From assembly GCA_026122225.1 (NCBI GenBank), contig JANEZZ010000739.1, forward strand, positions 2,542,001 through 2,606,000: a stretch of 64,000 nt of DNA, given 5' to 3'. Shown in pieces: positions 55,101 to 64,000 of the stretch. The translations under genes were made by a program, and so were the position numbers. The stretch comes from Heloderma charlesbogerti (lineage: Eukaryota > Chordata > Lepidosauria > Squamata > Helodermatidae). Under the pieces are notes generated by a model. The model was not told the DNA's origin. It saw nothing but the letters and a program-made list of their open reading frames with translations, and did no database searches. Within the stretch, counting starts at the first letter, position 1; each line of letters opens with the position of its first letter.

Positions 55101-56413
55101 TAGGGTTGGCGGAGAATTTCTCCACGAATCTTCGGGAGGCCGAGTGCCGACACATTCGTTCCCCGGAAAGTGTTGGGGAAATTCTCCGCCGGCCCCCCCC
55201 ACCCCCGGGATGGGACTTACCTTCGGCAAATGTCCCTCTCGCCGGTGGGTCCTGGCAGCCTTTCGGCGGGGGCGGGGGCGGCGGCAAGTCTCCCGACCAG
55301 CTGCCACTGCCGCCATTGCAAAATAAAAAAGTAAAGTAAAAAAAAACACACACACCCATGATAGGCTAAGTAATGATTTACGTAGCCTATCACGGCTAGA
55401 TTTCCAAAGTCAGCCGTGATAGGCTACGTAAATTGTCACATAGCCTATCACGGGTGACTTTGGGGGGAAAAAAAAGCGCGTACGCAAATGGCGGCTCCCA
55501 TGGGGACCGCCATTTGAGTTCCTTATTTTGGGACGTCTAGTCTACGTAAAGATTTACGTAGACTACGGCAAAAATAAGGGCAACGCAAATAGCGTTCCCT
55601 TATTTTCGCCGTAGTCTACGTAAATGTTTACGTAGACTAGACGTGCCAAAATAAGGAACACAAATGGCAGCGCACCATGGGCGCCGCCATTTGCGTACGC
55701 GCTTTTTTTTTTCTCCAAAATCACCCGTGATAGGCTACGTGATGATTTACGTAGCCTATCACGGCTAACTTTGGGAATCTAGCCGTGATAGGCTACATAA
55801 ATTATTACGTAGCCTATCACGGGTGTGGTGGGTTTTTTTTCACTTTACTTTTTTTTTTTGCAATGGCGGCGGCGGCAGCCGGTCAGGAGACCGGCTGCTG
55901 CCCCCGCCCCTGACGAAACGCTGCCGAATCGCCGCCGGGACCCGCCACCAAGAGGGACATTTGGCCACAGTAAGTCCCATCCCGGGGGGGGCCGGGGGCC
56001 GGCGGAGAATTTCCCCACCAATTTCGGGGGGGCCGACTGTGTTTGCATTCAGCCTCCCGAAGTTTTGTGGAGAAATTCTCTGACATCCCTAGATAGGCTA
56101 CATGACGATTTACATAGACTATCACGGCTGACTTTGGAAATCTAGCCGTGATAGGCTACATAAATCATTACGTAGCCTATCACGGGTGTGTGTGTGTTTT
56201 TACTTTTTTTTTGCGGCCGGGTAGACAGGGTGCTCATACCCGGCCTGAATTTCGGTGGTGAGGAATGGGGCGCCTCCCCCCTGGCCTGAATTTCAGCTGG
56301 GCGAGGTGGGGCGCCTCCCCCCCCTCGCCTGAACTTCGGGGGGAGAAGCGAAGAGCCTCCCCCCACCGCAAAGCAAGCTGTGGGACGAGGTAAGTCCCTT
56401 TCGTCCATCCCTA
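55101..56413 (+). mobile_element. Chimeric or dimeric hAT-like MITE, subfamily A
   Basis: Exact outer duplication GTGAAATG (55093-55100 and 56414-56421). From 55101 to 56091 it runs left end, core, inverted left end (TAGGGTTGGCGGAG...CTGACATCCCTA), i.e. two left ends. It continues without a target duplication into a half core and right end (56092-56413, ending TCCATCCCTA). Confidence 0.88.
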
Positions 56414-56790
56414 GTGAAATGGCATGTGAAATGGCATGTGAAAAGGTCTAGCATGACCACCACACAAAAATTATGTTAAAATCCTTAAGTCTTGGGAACT
56501 ATTGTCCCTGCCTACATCAAGAAATCTGAGTGCTTTACTAGCCAGAGCTATCCATATAACAAAGAAAACATCTAAATGCAAATGACTGCTCAGTCTGGGA
56601 GATGTGGTTTCTCAACCATGCTACTTGTAAATCCTTTCAGCACAGCCAGTTTACACCTCAAGAGAGTTTCTGAACTATTAGGAGGTGGAAATTACTTTGG
56701 AACAGGTTTTTGTTTGTTTTTTTACATATCTTATTTATTTAACATCCTGCCTGCTCACAATGGTAGTATAAGACCTCTTGGATCAAAGGC
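56414..56790. other. No gene recognised
   Basis: Short (GTGAAATGGCAT)n-like repeats at 56414-56445, then AT-rich DNA. Confidence 0.5.
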
Positions 56791-58102
56791 AGGATTCTTC
56801 TGCATACCAGTTACTAGGGAATAACAGTGTGTGTCTGTGGGCGGGGGGAGTGTGTTGCCCTCATCTTATTATTTTTAGCCCCTTGCAGTTAATAAGTGGA
56901 GCTCATCTAGAATGTGGACCACAGAAGAGGAAATGCAACACAACGTCCAACACATCAACACCATTGTGAATTAGCAGTGTCAAGGATGCTCTTAAAGAAA
57001 AAAAAGGGCTTCCTTCAGAAAAGAGAAGTCTTGCCCCAAAGAGAACAAAATGGATCCCACAGTTGTGCAAAAGAATTTCTAGCAGACAAGAAGAGGTCAA
57101 AAAAGCATTTTGAGAAGCATATTGCTAGGACCATCAAGGCCAACAATAAATAATTTGTTAAATATATCAGAAGCAGAAAACCAGGTAGGGAGGCAGTTGA
57201 ACCACTGGATGACAGTGGACTTAGAGGAATACTAAAGGAAGAAAAGGGGAATTCAGAGAAGCTAACTGGCTTCTTTTCCCCTTTCTTCATTGAAGAAGAG
57301 GTAGGACAGATACCTGTGCCTGAACTGATGTTTCAAGGGAGGGAGTGTGGGGATCTGAGTCAAATAGTGGTGACAGAAAATGAAGTTCTCAATCTTATCT
57401 ACAAACTAAAAGTTAATAAATTACTGAGCCCAGATGACATCCATCATAGAGTTCTTAAAGAACTCAAATGTGAATTTTCTGATCTTCTAAAAGAAATGTG
57501 TAACATGCCCCTAAGATCAACCTCTGTACCAGACCAGAGGACTAGACAATGGCCAATGCCGATTTTTCTAAAAAAGGCTCCAAGGAGGATCTGGGAACCT
57601 ACAGGCTGTTTAGCTTAATGTCTGTTCCAAGTAAAGTGGTTGAAAGCATTATTAAATAGAATTACTAAGTGTATGGACAGGCAAGCCCTATTGAAAAAGA
57701 ATTAACATGGCTTCTGGAAAGGTAAGTGCTGTCTCACCAAACTTTTAGAGTGTCAATAAAGATGTGGATGGAGGTGATCTGATTGACATTGTTTACTTTG
57801 ACTTCCAAAAGGCATTTGACAAAATCCCTCACCAAAGACTCCTTGCAAACATAGCAGCCATGGCATAAGAGGAGAGTATGGATCAGTAACTGGTAAAGGA
57901 ACAGAAGACATGGAGTAGGAATAAATGGTATATTCTCCCAATGAAGGGATGCAAACTGAGGGGTTCCACAGGCATCTGTACTGGGGCCAATGTTTTTCAA
58001 ATTGTTCATCAATGACCTGGAATTATGAGTGAGCAGTGAGGTGGCTAAGGTTGCTGATGACATCAAATTGTTTATGGTGGTTCAAACAAAATGGGATTGT
58101 GA

Positions 58103-59072
58103 TAGGGTTGGTGGAGAACTTCTCCCCGAAACTTTGGGGGGCCGAGCGCCAACGTGTTCGGCCCCCCGAACAAGTTTCGGGGAGAAATCCTTCGCACCCC
58201 CCTGCCCCCCGCACCCTCCCCGGGACGGGACTTACCTTCGCCGAATGTCCCTCCCGGCGGCGGGTCCGGCCGGCAGTTCGGCGGGTGTTCGAGCGGGGCG
58301 GGAGCGGCAGCCGGTCTTTCGACTGGCTGCCGCCGCCGCCATTGCAATGAAAGAAAGAAAAAAAAAAGCCCCCTGATAGGCTACGTGACGATTCACGTAG
58401 CCTATCACGGCTAGATTTGCAAAGTCAGCCGTGATAGGCTACGTCAATCGTCACGTAGCCTATCACGGGTGACTTTAAAAAAAAAAAAAAGTGTGTACGG
58501 ATAATGGCGGCCCCCATAAGGAGCCGCCATTCCCGTTCCTTATTTGGTCGCTGTAGTCTACGTAAAGATTTACGTAGACTACGGCGAAAATAAGGGCAAC
58601 ACTATTTGCGTTGCCCTTATTTTCGCCGTAGTCTACGTAAAGATTTACGTAGACTACAGCGACTAAATAAGGAACACAAATGGCGGCTCCCTTTGGGGGC
58701 CGCCATTAGCGTACGCGCTTTTTTTTTTTTTTTAAAGTCACCCGTGATAGGCTACGTGACGATTGACGTAGCCTATCATGGCTGACTTTGCAGATCTAGC
58801 CATGATAGGCTACGTGAATCGTCACGTAGCCTATCAGGGGGCGTTTTTTTTTTAAACTTCCGCGTTCGCGGCCGGGCGAGGCGGGAAGCCTCCTCCCCGG
58901 CCTGAATTTTGGCCAGGCGAGGCGGGAAGCCTCCCCCCCGTCCTGAATTTCGGCCAGGCCGAGGCAGGAAGCCTCCCCCCCCGGCCTGAACTTCGCGGGG
59001 GGACCAGCGAAGTGCCTCCCCCCCACCGCGAACATCCTTCGAGGACAGGTAAGTGACTTTCGTCCACCCCTA
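58103..59072 (+). mobile_element. hAT-like palindromic MITE, subfamily A, complete
   Basis: Exact duplication GATTGTGA (58095-58102 and 59073-59080). TAGGGTTGG...CACCCCTA. Same order as the reference copy at 41007-41975, core centred on GGGCAACACTATTTGCGTTGC near 58605, three minisatellite units. Removing it restores the LINE frame KWDCEQPQKDL. Confidence 0.95.
58236..58342 (-). other. First-exon-like 107-nt module (ATG to 5' splice donor)
   Basis: Minus strand ATGGCGGCGGCGGCAGCCAG..., open for 35 codons, ending GGCGAAG|GTAAGT. Confidence 0.6.
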
Positions 59073-59700
59073 GATTGTGAACAGCCCCAAAAGGATCTCT
59101 CCACCTGGGAGAATGAGTATAAAATTATCAAATGTGGTTCAGTGTAAGCAAGTGTAAAGTGTTGTACATAGGGGCGAAATATACCAACTTCAAATATAAA
59201 CTGAGGGGATCTGAGATAGCAGTGACAGACCAAGAAATCGATCTTGGGATTGTGGTGGAGAGCTTTTTGAATACGGCAACCCAAAGTGTTGCTGTTGTGT
59301 AAAATGCACGTTCCTTTGGAATGATTAGGAAAGGAGTAAAAAACGAAACTGCCAGGTTCATATTCCCTCAGAGAAATCTACAGTGTGTCTGGAACTCGAA
59401 TACTGTGTGCCGTTCTGGTCACCGCACCTAAAAAAGACAGTGTAGACTGGGAAAAAGGGTAGAAAAGAACAACTACAATGATTAAGAGGCGGGACCAATT
59501 CTCCTACGAGGAAAGGATACATCTTCTGGGACTGTTCAGCTTAAGAGAAAAGGTGACTGAAGGCAGAAATGACAGAGGTGTACTAAACCATGTTTTCCTC
59601 TGCATACCAGTCATTGGGGAATAACAGTGTGTGTGGAGGGAGGGGTATTTCCCCCATCTTATTTTTATTAGCCCCTTGCAGATAATAAGTGGAGTTGGAG

Positions 59701-61296
59701 GACCTGAGAAAAACTGGCTTGAACAAGCACAGCCAGTGAATTCATGCTGACTGAGGCAAGAAGCCCACACCTCATGCTCCTAAACCCCTCATGATAACAA
59801 ATGATGCACAGGTGAAATGAGCATTTCTAGTAATGAGATAAACATGCATGTTTTGCAAGGAAGGCTTCCATAAGATCATGGATTCAGAGAATATATTGGT
59901 GATACTGAGGACATACACAAAGCTTAGGATATGGAATGAATACAGTAGAGTTTAATGCCAAAACACAGGAGAGTAGTCAGACAGATCAGATATGAATCTG
60001 TTACAAACTCAGAATAAAGAAAATGAGAACCTCTGGTGCTGGAAAAACATAAATGGTAGAGCACAATCTGGTACTGGTAATTTAAAAAAAAAGATGAAAG
60101 GAAATATTTAAAACAGAGGCAGTGGCATTGATAGAATGAGGGAGACATGAGATGGTGTGAAATATAATCATATAACATTATTGAACAGAATAACTATCAC
60201 ATCTAAGGCTGCAATCCTATCACCATATGCCCGGGATTTCGGCTCTATTGATTTCACAGGACCGGCTTCTCGGTAGGCATAAACAACATTGCATAGCACA
60301 TAACTAGAAGTCCCCAAAGCAAACAACTAAACAGCAGCAAATTGATAAAATTTGGAAAACTATGATTATGTGTAAAATTAGTCAGCAAGTGTAGCAAGCA
60401 AGGAATCCTAACTTTAAGATAGATGGATACTATGGTGCCACAGTTTCCATTTATTTCTGATGTGGAAGCCTTACACACAGATCAACTTCCAACCAAGTAC
60501 AGTTCTCTATATTCTTGTGACTAATGCACACACGTGCCCTCATAAAATAACACATGCGCACGCACACACACACACACACACACAAGCTATATAACATTTG
60601 TTGTCATCCTTTCATTATACAGTGATGTAGTATTTATGCTGTTTTTCTCTAGCTGTTCCACAAGTATTCAGTGATAGAATAAGAATGATAATTAGTGAGC
60701 TCCTGTATTTCTTTAGCAATCTAGTTATATTGTTACCCATGTTCATGTTTTGGTTGCCTTTATTTTGTTAATGTCTTCCAAAATAAAATAAAATGACATG
60801 TTAGAATTATGCAATGGAAAGAAATTGAATGAATTCTTAGGAATGAATAAACTACATCAATGAAAACACAAATGTGGCCTTTATACCACTTTTCTTTCTT
60901 ATTGGAACCGAATTGAAGGTTCTTAAGCATTCTGTGGGTTAAGTAGCTCTTCCTGGTTATTATGGTATGAGCAAGAAAACAGAAGGAGGTGAGCAACCAA
61001 AGTAGATCACAAAGAAGAGAAAAAGGGTTCTCAGGAAGCATCAGTAAACTAATTGTAGGAAGCCAGTAGGCGACGCCAGTAGGTTGATGTAGGAGACAAT
61101 TTTTTTCTGCAGACCTTTTTCTGCAGACCTTTTCCATTTATTACTGAAGACAGCCTCAAAATAAGAAAAAAGTCCAAGATGCATTGGGCTTCCTACAACA
61201 AATGTATTTTTTCCATCTGAGAACCCATTTCTCTTCTTTGTGGTCTATTATGGCATAAGCAAAACAAAACTATAGGGGTAGAGGAGAAGTCCTTAC
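59701..61296. other. Former V2R intron 1 of copy B, no gene
   Basis: 60370-60470 pairs with 38000-38083 plus 39068-39090 of copy A (AAGCAAGGAATCCTAA; CCATTTATTTCTGATGTGG). (CA)n at 60558-60583. Otherwise AT-rich with nothing recognised. Confidence 0.55.
60558..60583. repeat. (CA)n microsatellite
   Basis: About 12 CA units. Confidence 0.9.
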
Positions 61297-61562
61297 ATGA
61301 GTTCCTTTATGGACATTGAAGATGGCTTTTCTCCGAAAGATGTAGAAGGGTACAGGGAATAGAATGTAGATGCAATTTCTCCAATGACAAGCTCTCCCCA
61401 CTGATAAAACTCATGCCTACTGCTGATGTGGTCACCCATTCTGCATTTACAGGAAGGAGTCTTCATGCTGTGATGAACAGAATCTGTATTGCACACAAAA
61501 TGAGGCAACAGCACAAGGAACCACACCACGAACAACATCATTTGGAGGTAAGAAGGTCCCAT
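61297..61562 (-). pseudogene. Orphan V2R exon 1 (second copy)
   Basis: 266 nt, exactly the length of exon 1 at 39139-39404, with the same start position, open frame and donor (CAT|GTAAGG). The peptide begins MGPSYLQMMLFVVWFLVLLP and keeps SVHHSMKTPSCKC and the FYQWGELVIGEI motif. No exons 2-6 follow it before the intact gene's own exon 1. The homologous exon 2 position (around 48140-48490) is deleted, and exons 3-6 lie outside the duplicated segment. It is therefore either a truncated pseudogene or an alternative upstream first exon that could splice in phase into exon 2 at 33304. Which of these holds cannot be told from sequence. Confidence 0.8.
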
Positions 61563-62051
61563 TTAGAGACACATTCCCCTATTTTCCTCTGATGTCTCAG
61601 ATTTGCCTGTTTATAAACAGCTTGAATGAGAGCTGAACATATGTATTTTATTTATTATTTATTTGTGATATTTATATACCACTAAGTATAATAAATAATG
61701 GCAGAAAGCGAAGAGGATCTAAAGAGCCTCTTGTTGAGGATGAAAGTGGAGAGTGCAAAAGCTGGTTTGAAACTCAACATTAAAAAAACTAAAATCATGG
61801 CATCTGGCCCCATCACTTCTTGGCATATAGAAGGGGAAGAAATGGAAGCAGTGACAGATTTTATTTTCTTGGAATCCAAGATCACCGCAGATGGTGACTG
61901 TAGCCATGAAATTAAAAGATACTTGCTCCTTGGGAGGAAAGCTATGGCAAACCTAGACAGCATAGTCAGAAGCAGAGAAATCACCTTGCCAACCAAGGTT
62001 CGTATAATCAAAGCTATGGTTTTCCCAGTAGCAACGTATGGCTGTGAGAGC

Positions 62052-63026
62052 TAGGGATGGCGGAGAATTTCTCCCCGAAACTTCGGGGGGCCGAGCGCCA
62101 ATGTGTTCGGCCCCCCGAACAAGTTTCGGGGAGAAATTCTCCGCACCCCCCCACACCCCGCACCCCCCCCCAGGACGGGACTTACCTTTGCCGAATGTCC
62201 CTCCTGGTGGCGGGTCCGGCCGGCGGTACGGCGGGTGTTCATGCGGGGCGGGAGCGGCAGCCGGTCTTTCGACTGGCTGCCGCCGCCGCCATTCCAATAA
62301 AAGAAAAAAAAAAACCCCTCGTGATAGACTACGTGACGATTAACGTAGTCTATCACGGCTAGATTTGCAAAGTCAGCCATGATAGGCTACGTAAATCGTC
62401 ACATAGCCTATCACGGGTGACTTAAAAAAAAAAAAAAGCGCGTACGGATAATGGCGGCCCCCATAGGGAGCCGCCATTCCCGTTCCTTATTTGGTCGCTG
62501 TAGTCTATGTAAAGATTTACGTAGACTACGGCGAAAATAAGGACAACGCTATTTGCGTTGCCCTTATTTTCGCCGTAGTCTACGTAAAGATTTACGTAGA
62601 CTACAGCGACCAAATAAGGAACGCGAATGGCGGCTCCCTATGGGGGCCGCCATTAGCGTACGTGCTTTTTTTTTTTTTTTAAAGTCACCCGTGATAGGCT
62701 ACGTGATGATTAACATAGCCTATCACGGCTGACTTTGCAGATCTAGCCGTGATAGGCTACGTTAATCGTCACGTAGCCAATCACGGGGGCATTTTTTTTA
62801 AAAAAATAAACTTTGGAGTTCGCGGCCGGGTGAGGCGGGAAGACTCCTCCCCGGCCTGAATTTTGGCCGGGGCGAGGCGGGAAGCCTCCCCTCGGCCTGA
62901 ATTTTGGCCGGGGCGAGGCGGGAAGCCTCCCCCCCCGGCCTGAACTTCGCGGGGGGAGCAGCGAAGCGCCTCCCCCCCACCGCGAACAAGCTTCAACAAC
63001 AGGTAAGTGACTTTCGTCCACCCCTG
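62052..63026 (+). mobile_element. hAT-like palindromic MITE, subfamily A, complete
   Basis: Exact duplication GTGAGAGC (62044-62051 and 63027-63034), inside BovB at the YGCESW codons. TAGGGATGG...CACCCCTG. Left end stem, 107-nt module, core centred near 62555 (ACAACGCTATTTGCGTTGC), three minisatellite units, CAGGTAAGTGAC at the right end. Confidence 0.96.
62186..62292 (-). other. First-exon-like 107-nt module with one stop
   Basis: Minus strand ATGGCGGCGGCGGCAGCCAG... of the same length, ending GGCAAAG|GTAAGT. Codon 18 is TGA (CGA to TGA), the only one of six clear copies that is not open. Confidence 0.55.
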
Positions 63027-63574
63027 GTGAGAGCTGGACTATAAGGAAGGCTGAGCGCTGAAGAATTGATGCTTTCGAACTGTGGTGCTGGAGAAGACTC
63101 TTATGAGTCCCCTGGACTGCAAGGAGGTCAAATCAGTCCATCCTAAAGGAAATCAACCCTGAGTGCTCATTGGAAGGACAGATACTGAAGCTCAAATATT
63201 TTGGCCACCTAATGCGAAGAGAAAACTCCCTGGAAAAGACCCTGATGCTGGGAAAGATTGAAGGCAAAAGGAGAAGGGGACGGCAGAGGATGAGATGGCT
63301 AGATAGCATCACCAATGCAATGAATATGAACTTGAGCACACTCCGGGAGAGAGCGCAGGACAGGAAGGCCTGGCGTGCTATTGTCCATGGGATCACGAAG
63401 AGTCGGACACAACTGAACGACTGAGCAACAACGACAACAACAAGTATAATAAAATACATAAGGGGTTTTCATATAAAGGTATATATAAATTAAACCCCTA
63501 CTGCAAATACATGAAGTTGATATAAGGGAATATCTACTGCAATTCCCCAATTTAAAACTTTTTTTTTTGAATGT

Positions 63575-63930
63575 TGAGCTTATTTTCTTACTACTTTGCG
63601 CACATATAAAACCCCATGAAATATTTGACCCTTTCCTGTACTGATGCATCAAGCAATATCAAGAGAAGGAGGAAACCGTTGGGGATAAGATGGAACTGGT
63701 AGGTGCGGATATCTCAACCTACTATTCATATTTTATCTCTGTAGAAAATCCCAGTAAATCCAGTAGTGCAGACATCCCTGAAAATAATCAGCCTTCTCTG
63801 CGACAGTGCTTCTGGCCCTTTGGTCCAGGTCTGAGTATTATCAGTGGCTTTTATAACAATGTTATTGCTCATTTTCCTTGAGGCCTTTAGACATCCCTTG
63901 GGGCTTAGTGAGCAGGAGAGTCAATCATGC
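63575..63930. repeat. Segmental duplication, V2R 5' flank copy B
   Basis: Partner of 39540-39965. The homology continues to the window edge. Confidence 0.85.
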
Positions 63931-64000
63931 TGATAATTACAGGGAAGCAAATTTGCTTCCTATGTGCTGCCATCATTGTGGCACTTAAAAAGCCAAACAA

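Larger units (their letters stand above)
56795..59700 (+). mobile_element. CR1/L2-clade LINE between ~105-bp direct repeats, interrupted by a hAT-like insertion
   Basis: ORF blocks: KSKKHFEKHIARTIKANNK near 57100, LRGILKEEKGNSEKLTGFFS near 57220, VTENEVLNLIYKLKVNKLLS then PDDIHHRVLKELKCEFSDLL near 57380-57500, KKAPRRIWEPTGCLA, and after frameshifts FQKAFDKIPHQRLL near 57810. After the insertion: DCEQPQKDLSTW, CKVLYIGAKYTNF, TVCRSGHRT near 59410. Direct repeats 56795-56905 and 59602-59700 share CTGCATACCAGT, GGGAATAACAGTGTGTGT and AGCCCCTTGCAG. Confidence 0.72.
61690..63445 (+). mobile_element. RTE-BovB LINE 3' end, interrupted by a hAT-like insertion
   Basis: Open frame from MAESEEDLKSLLLRMKVESA to YGCES at 62051, resuming after the insertion at 63035 (WTIRKAER, then two stops) and ending at STLRERAQDRKAWRAIVHGI, SRTQLND and ACAACGACAACAACAA. 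5'-truncated inside the RT. It sits just upstream of the orphan V2R exon 1. Confidence 0.93.

Overview
The window is nuclear DNA from a vertebrate, most likely a squamate reptile. The indicators are an expanded-type vomeronasal receptor (V2R) gene, abundant RTE-BovB LINEs, CR1-type LINEs with the typical 3' end, a DIRS-type retrotransposon relic and tRNA-derived SINE-like pieces. I do not assign a species. Gene density is very low and more than half of the window is transposon or duplicated sequence.

Layout. 1-5040: degraded DIRS-like retrotransposon on the + strand (RNase H tail, tyrosine recombinase and a SGNH-hydrolase-like ORF, all frameshifted). 5041-17000: non-genic DNA with hAT-like palindromic elements and BovB pieces. 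17025-39404 (minus strand): one V2R gene whose six exons are all open, correctly bounded by splice sites and phase-compatible; they join to an 887-residue class C GPCR. Its introns are loaded with hAT-like elements, BovB and CR1. 40951-43136: nested hAT-like elements. 43134-64000: a second, partial copy of the upstream half of the V2R locus. It keeps a near-identical exon 1 at 61297-61562 but has lost exon 2 and never includes exons 3-6. It has been expanded by LINEs and at least eight hAT-like insertions.

The outstanding feature is a family of non-autonomous DNA transposons, about 0.6-1.0 kb each, with more than twenty copies or fragments here. Termini are TAGGGATG...CATCCCTA (or CACCCCTA) and most complete copies have exact 8-bp target-site duplications, which points to the hAT superfamily. 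Their cores are palindromes built of smaller palindromes (TGATAGGCTACG... and TAGTCTACGTAAA... units plus AATGGCGGC hairpins). In one subfamily the left end carries a 107-nt segment that runs from an ATG (GCG-rich, CpG-rich) to a consensus 5' splice donor. It has the same length in six copies and is open in five of them; the other end also carries an outward-facing GGTAAGT donor. The family therefore looks like a hairpin-rich MITE carrying first-exon-like modules. Paralogous empty sites in the duplicated V2R segment show that several insertions are younger than the duplication.

No transposase gene, tRNA, rRNA or CRISPR is visible. Limits: repeat-family names are from recognition of protein and terminal motifs, not from a database search, and edges of degraded repeats are approximate.
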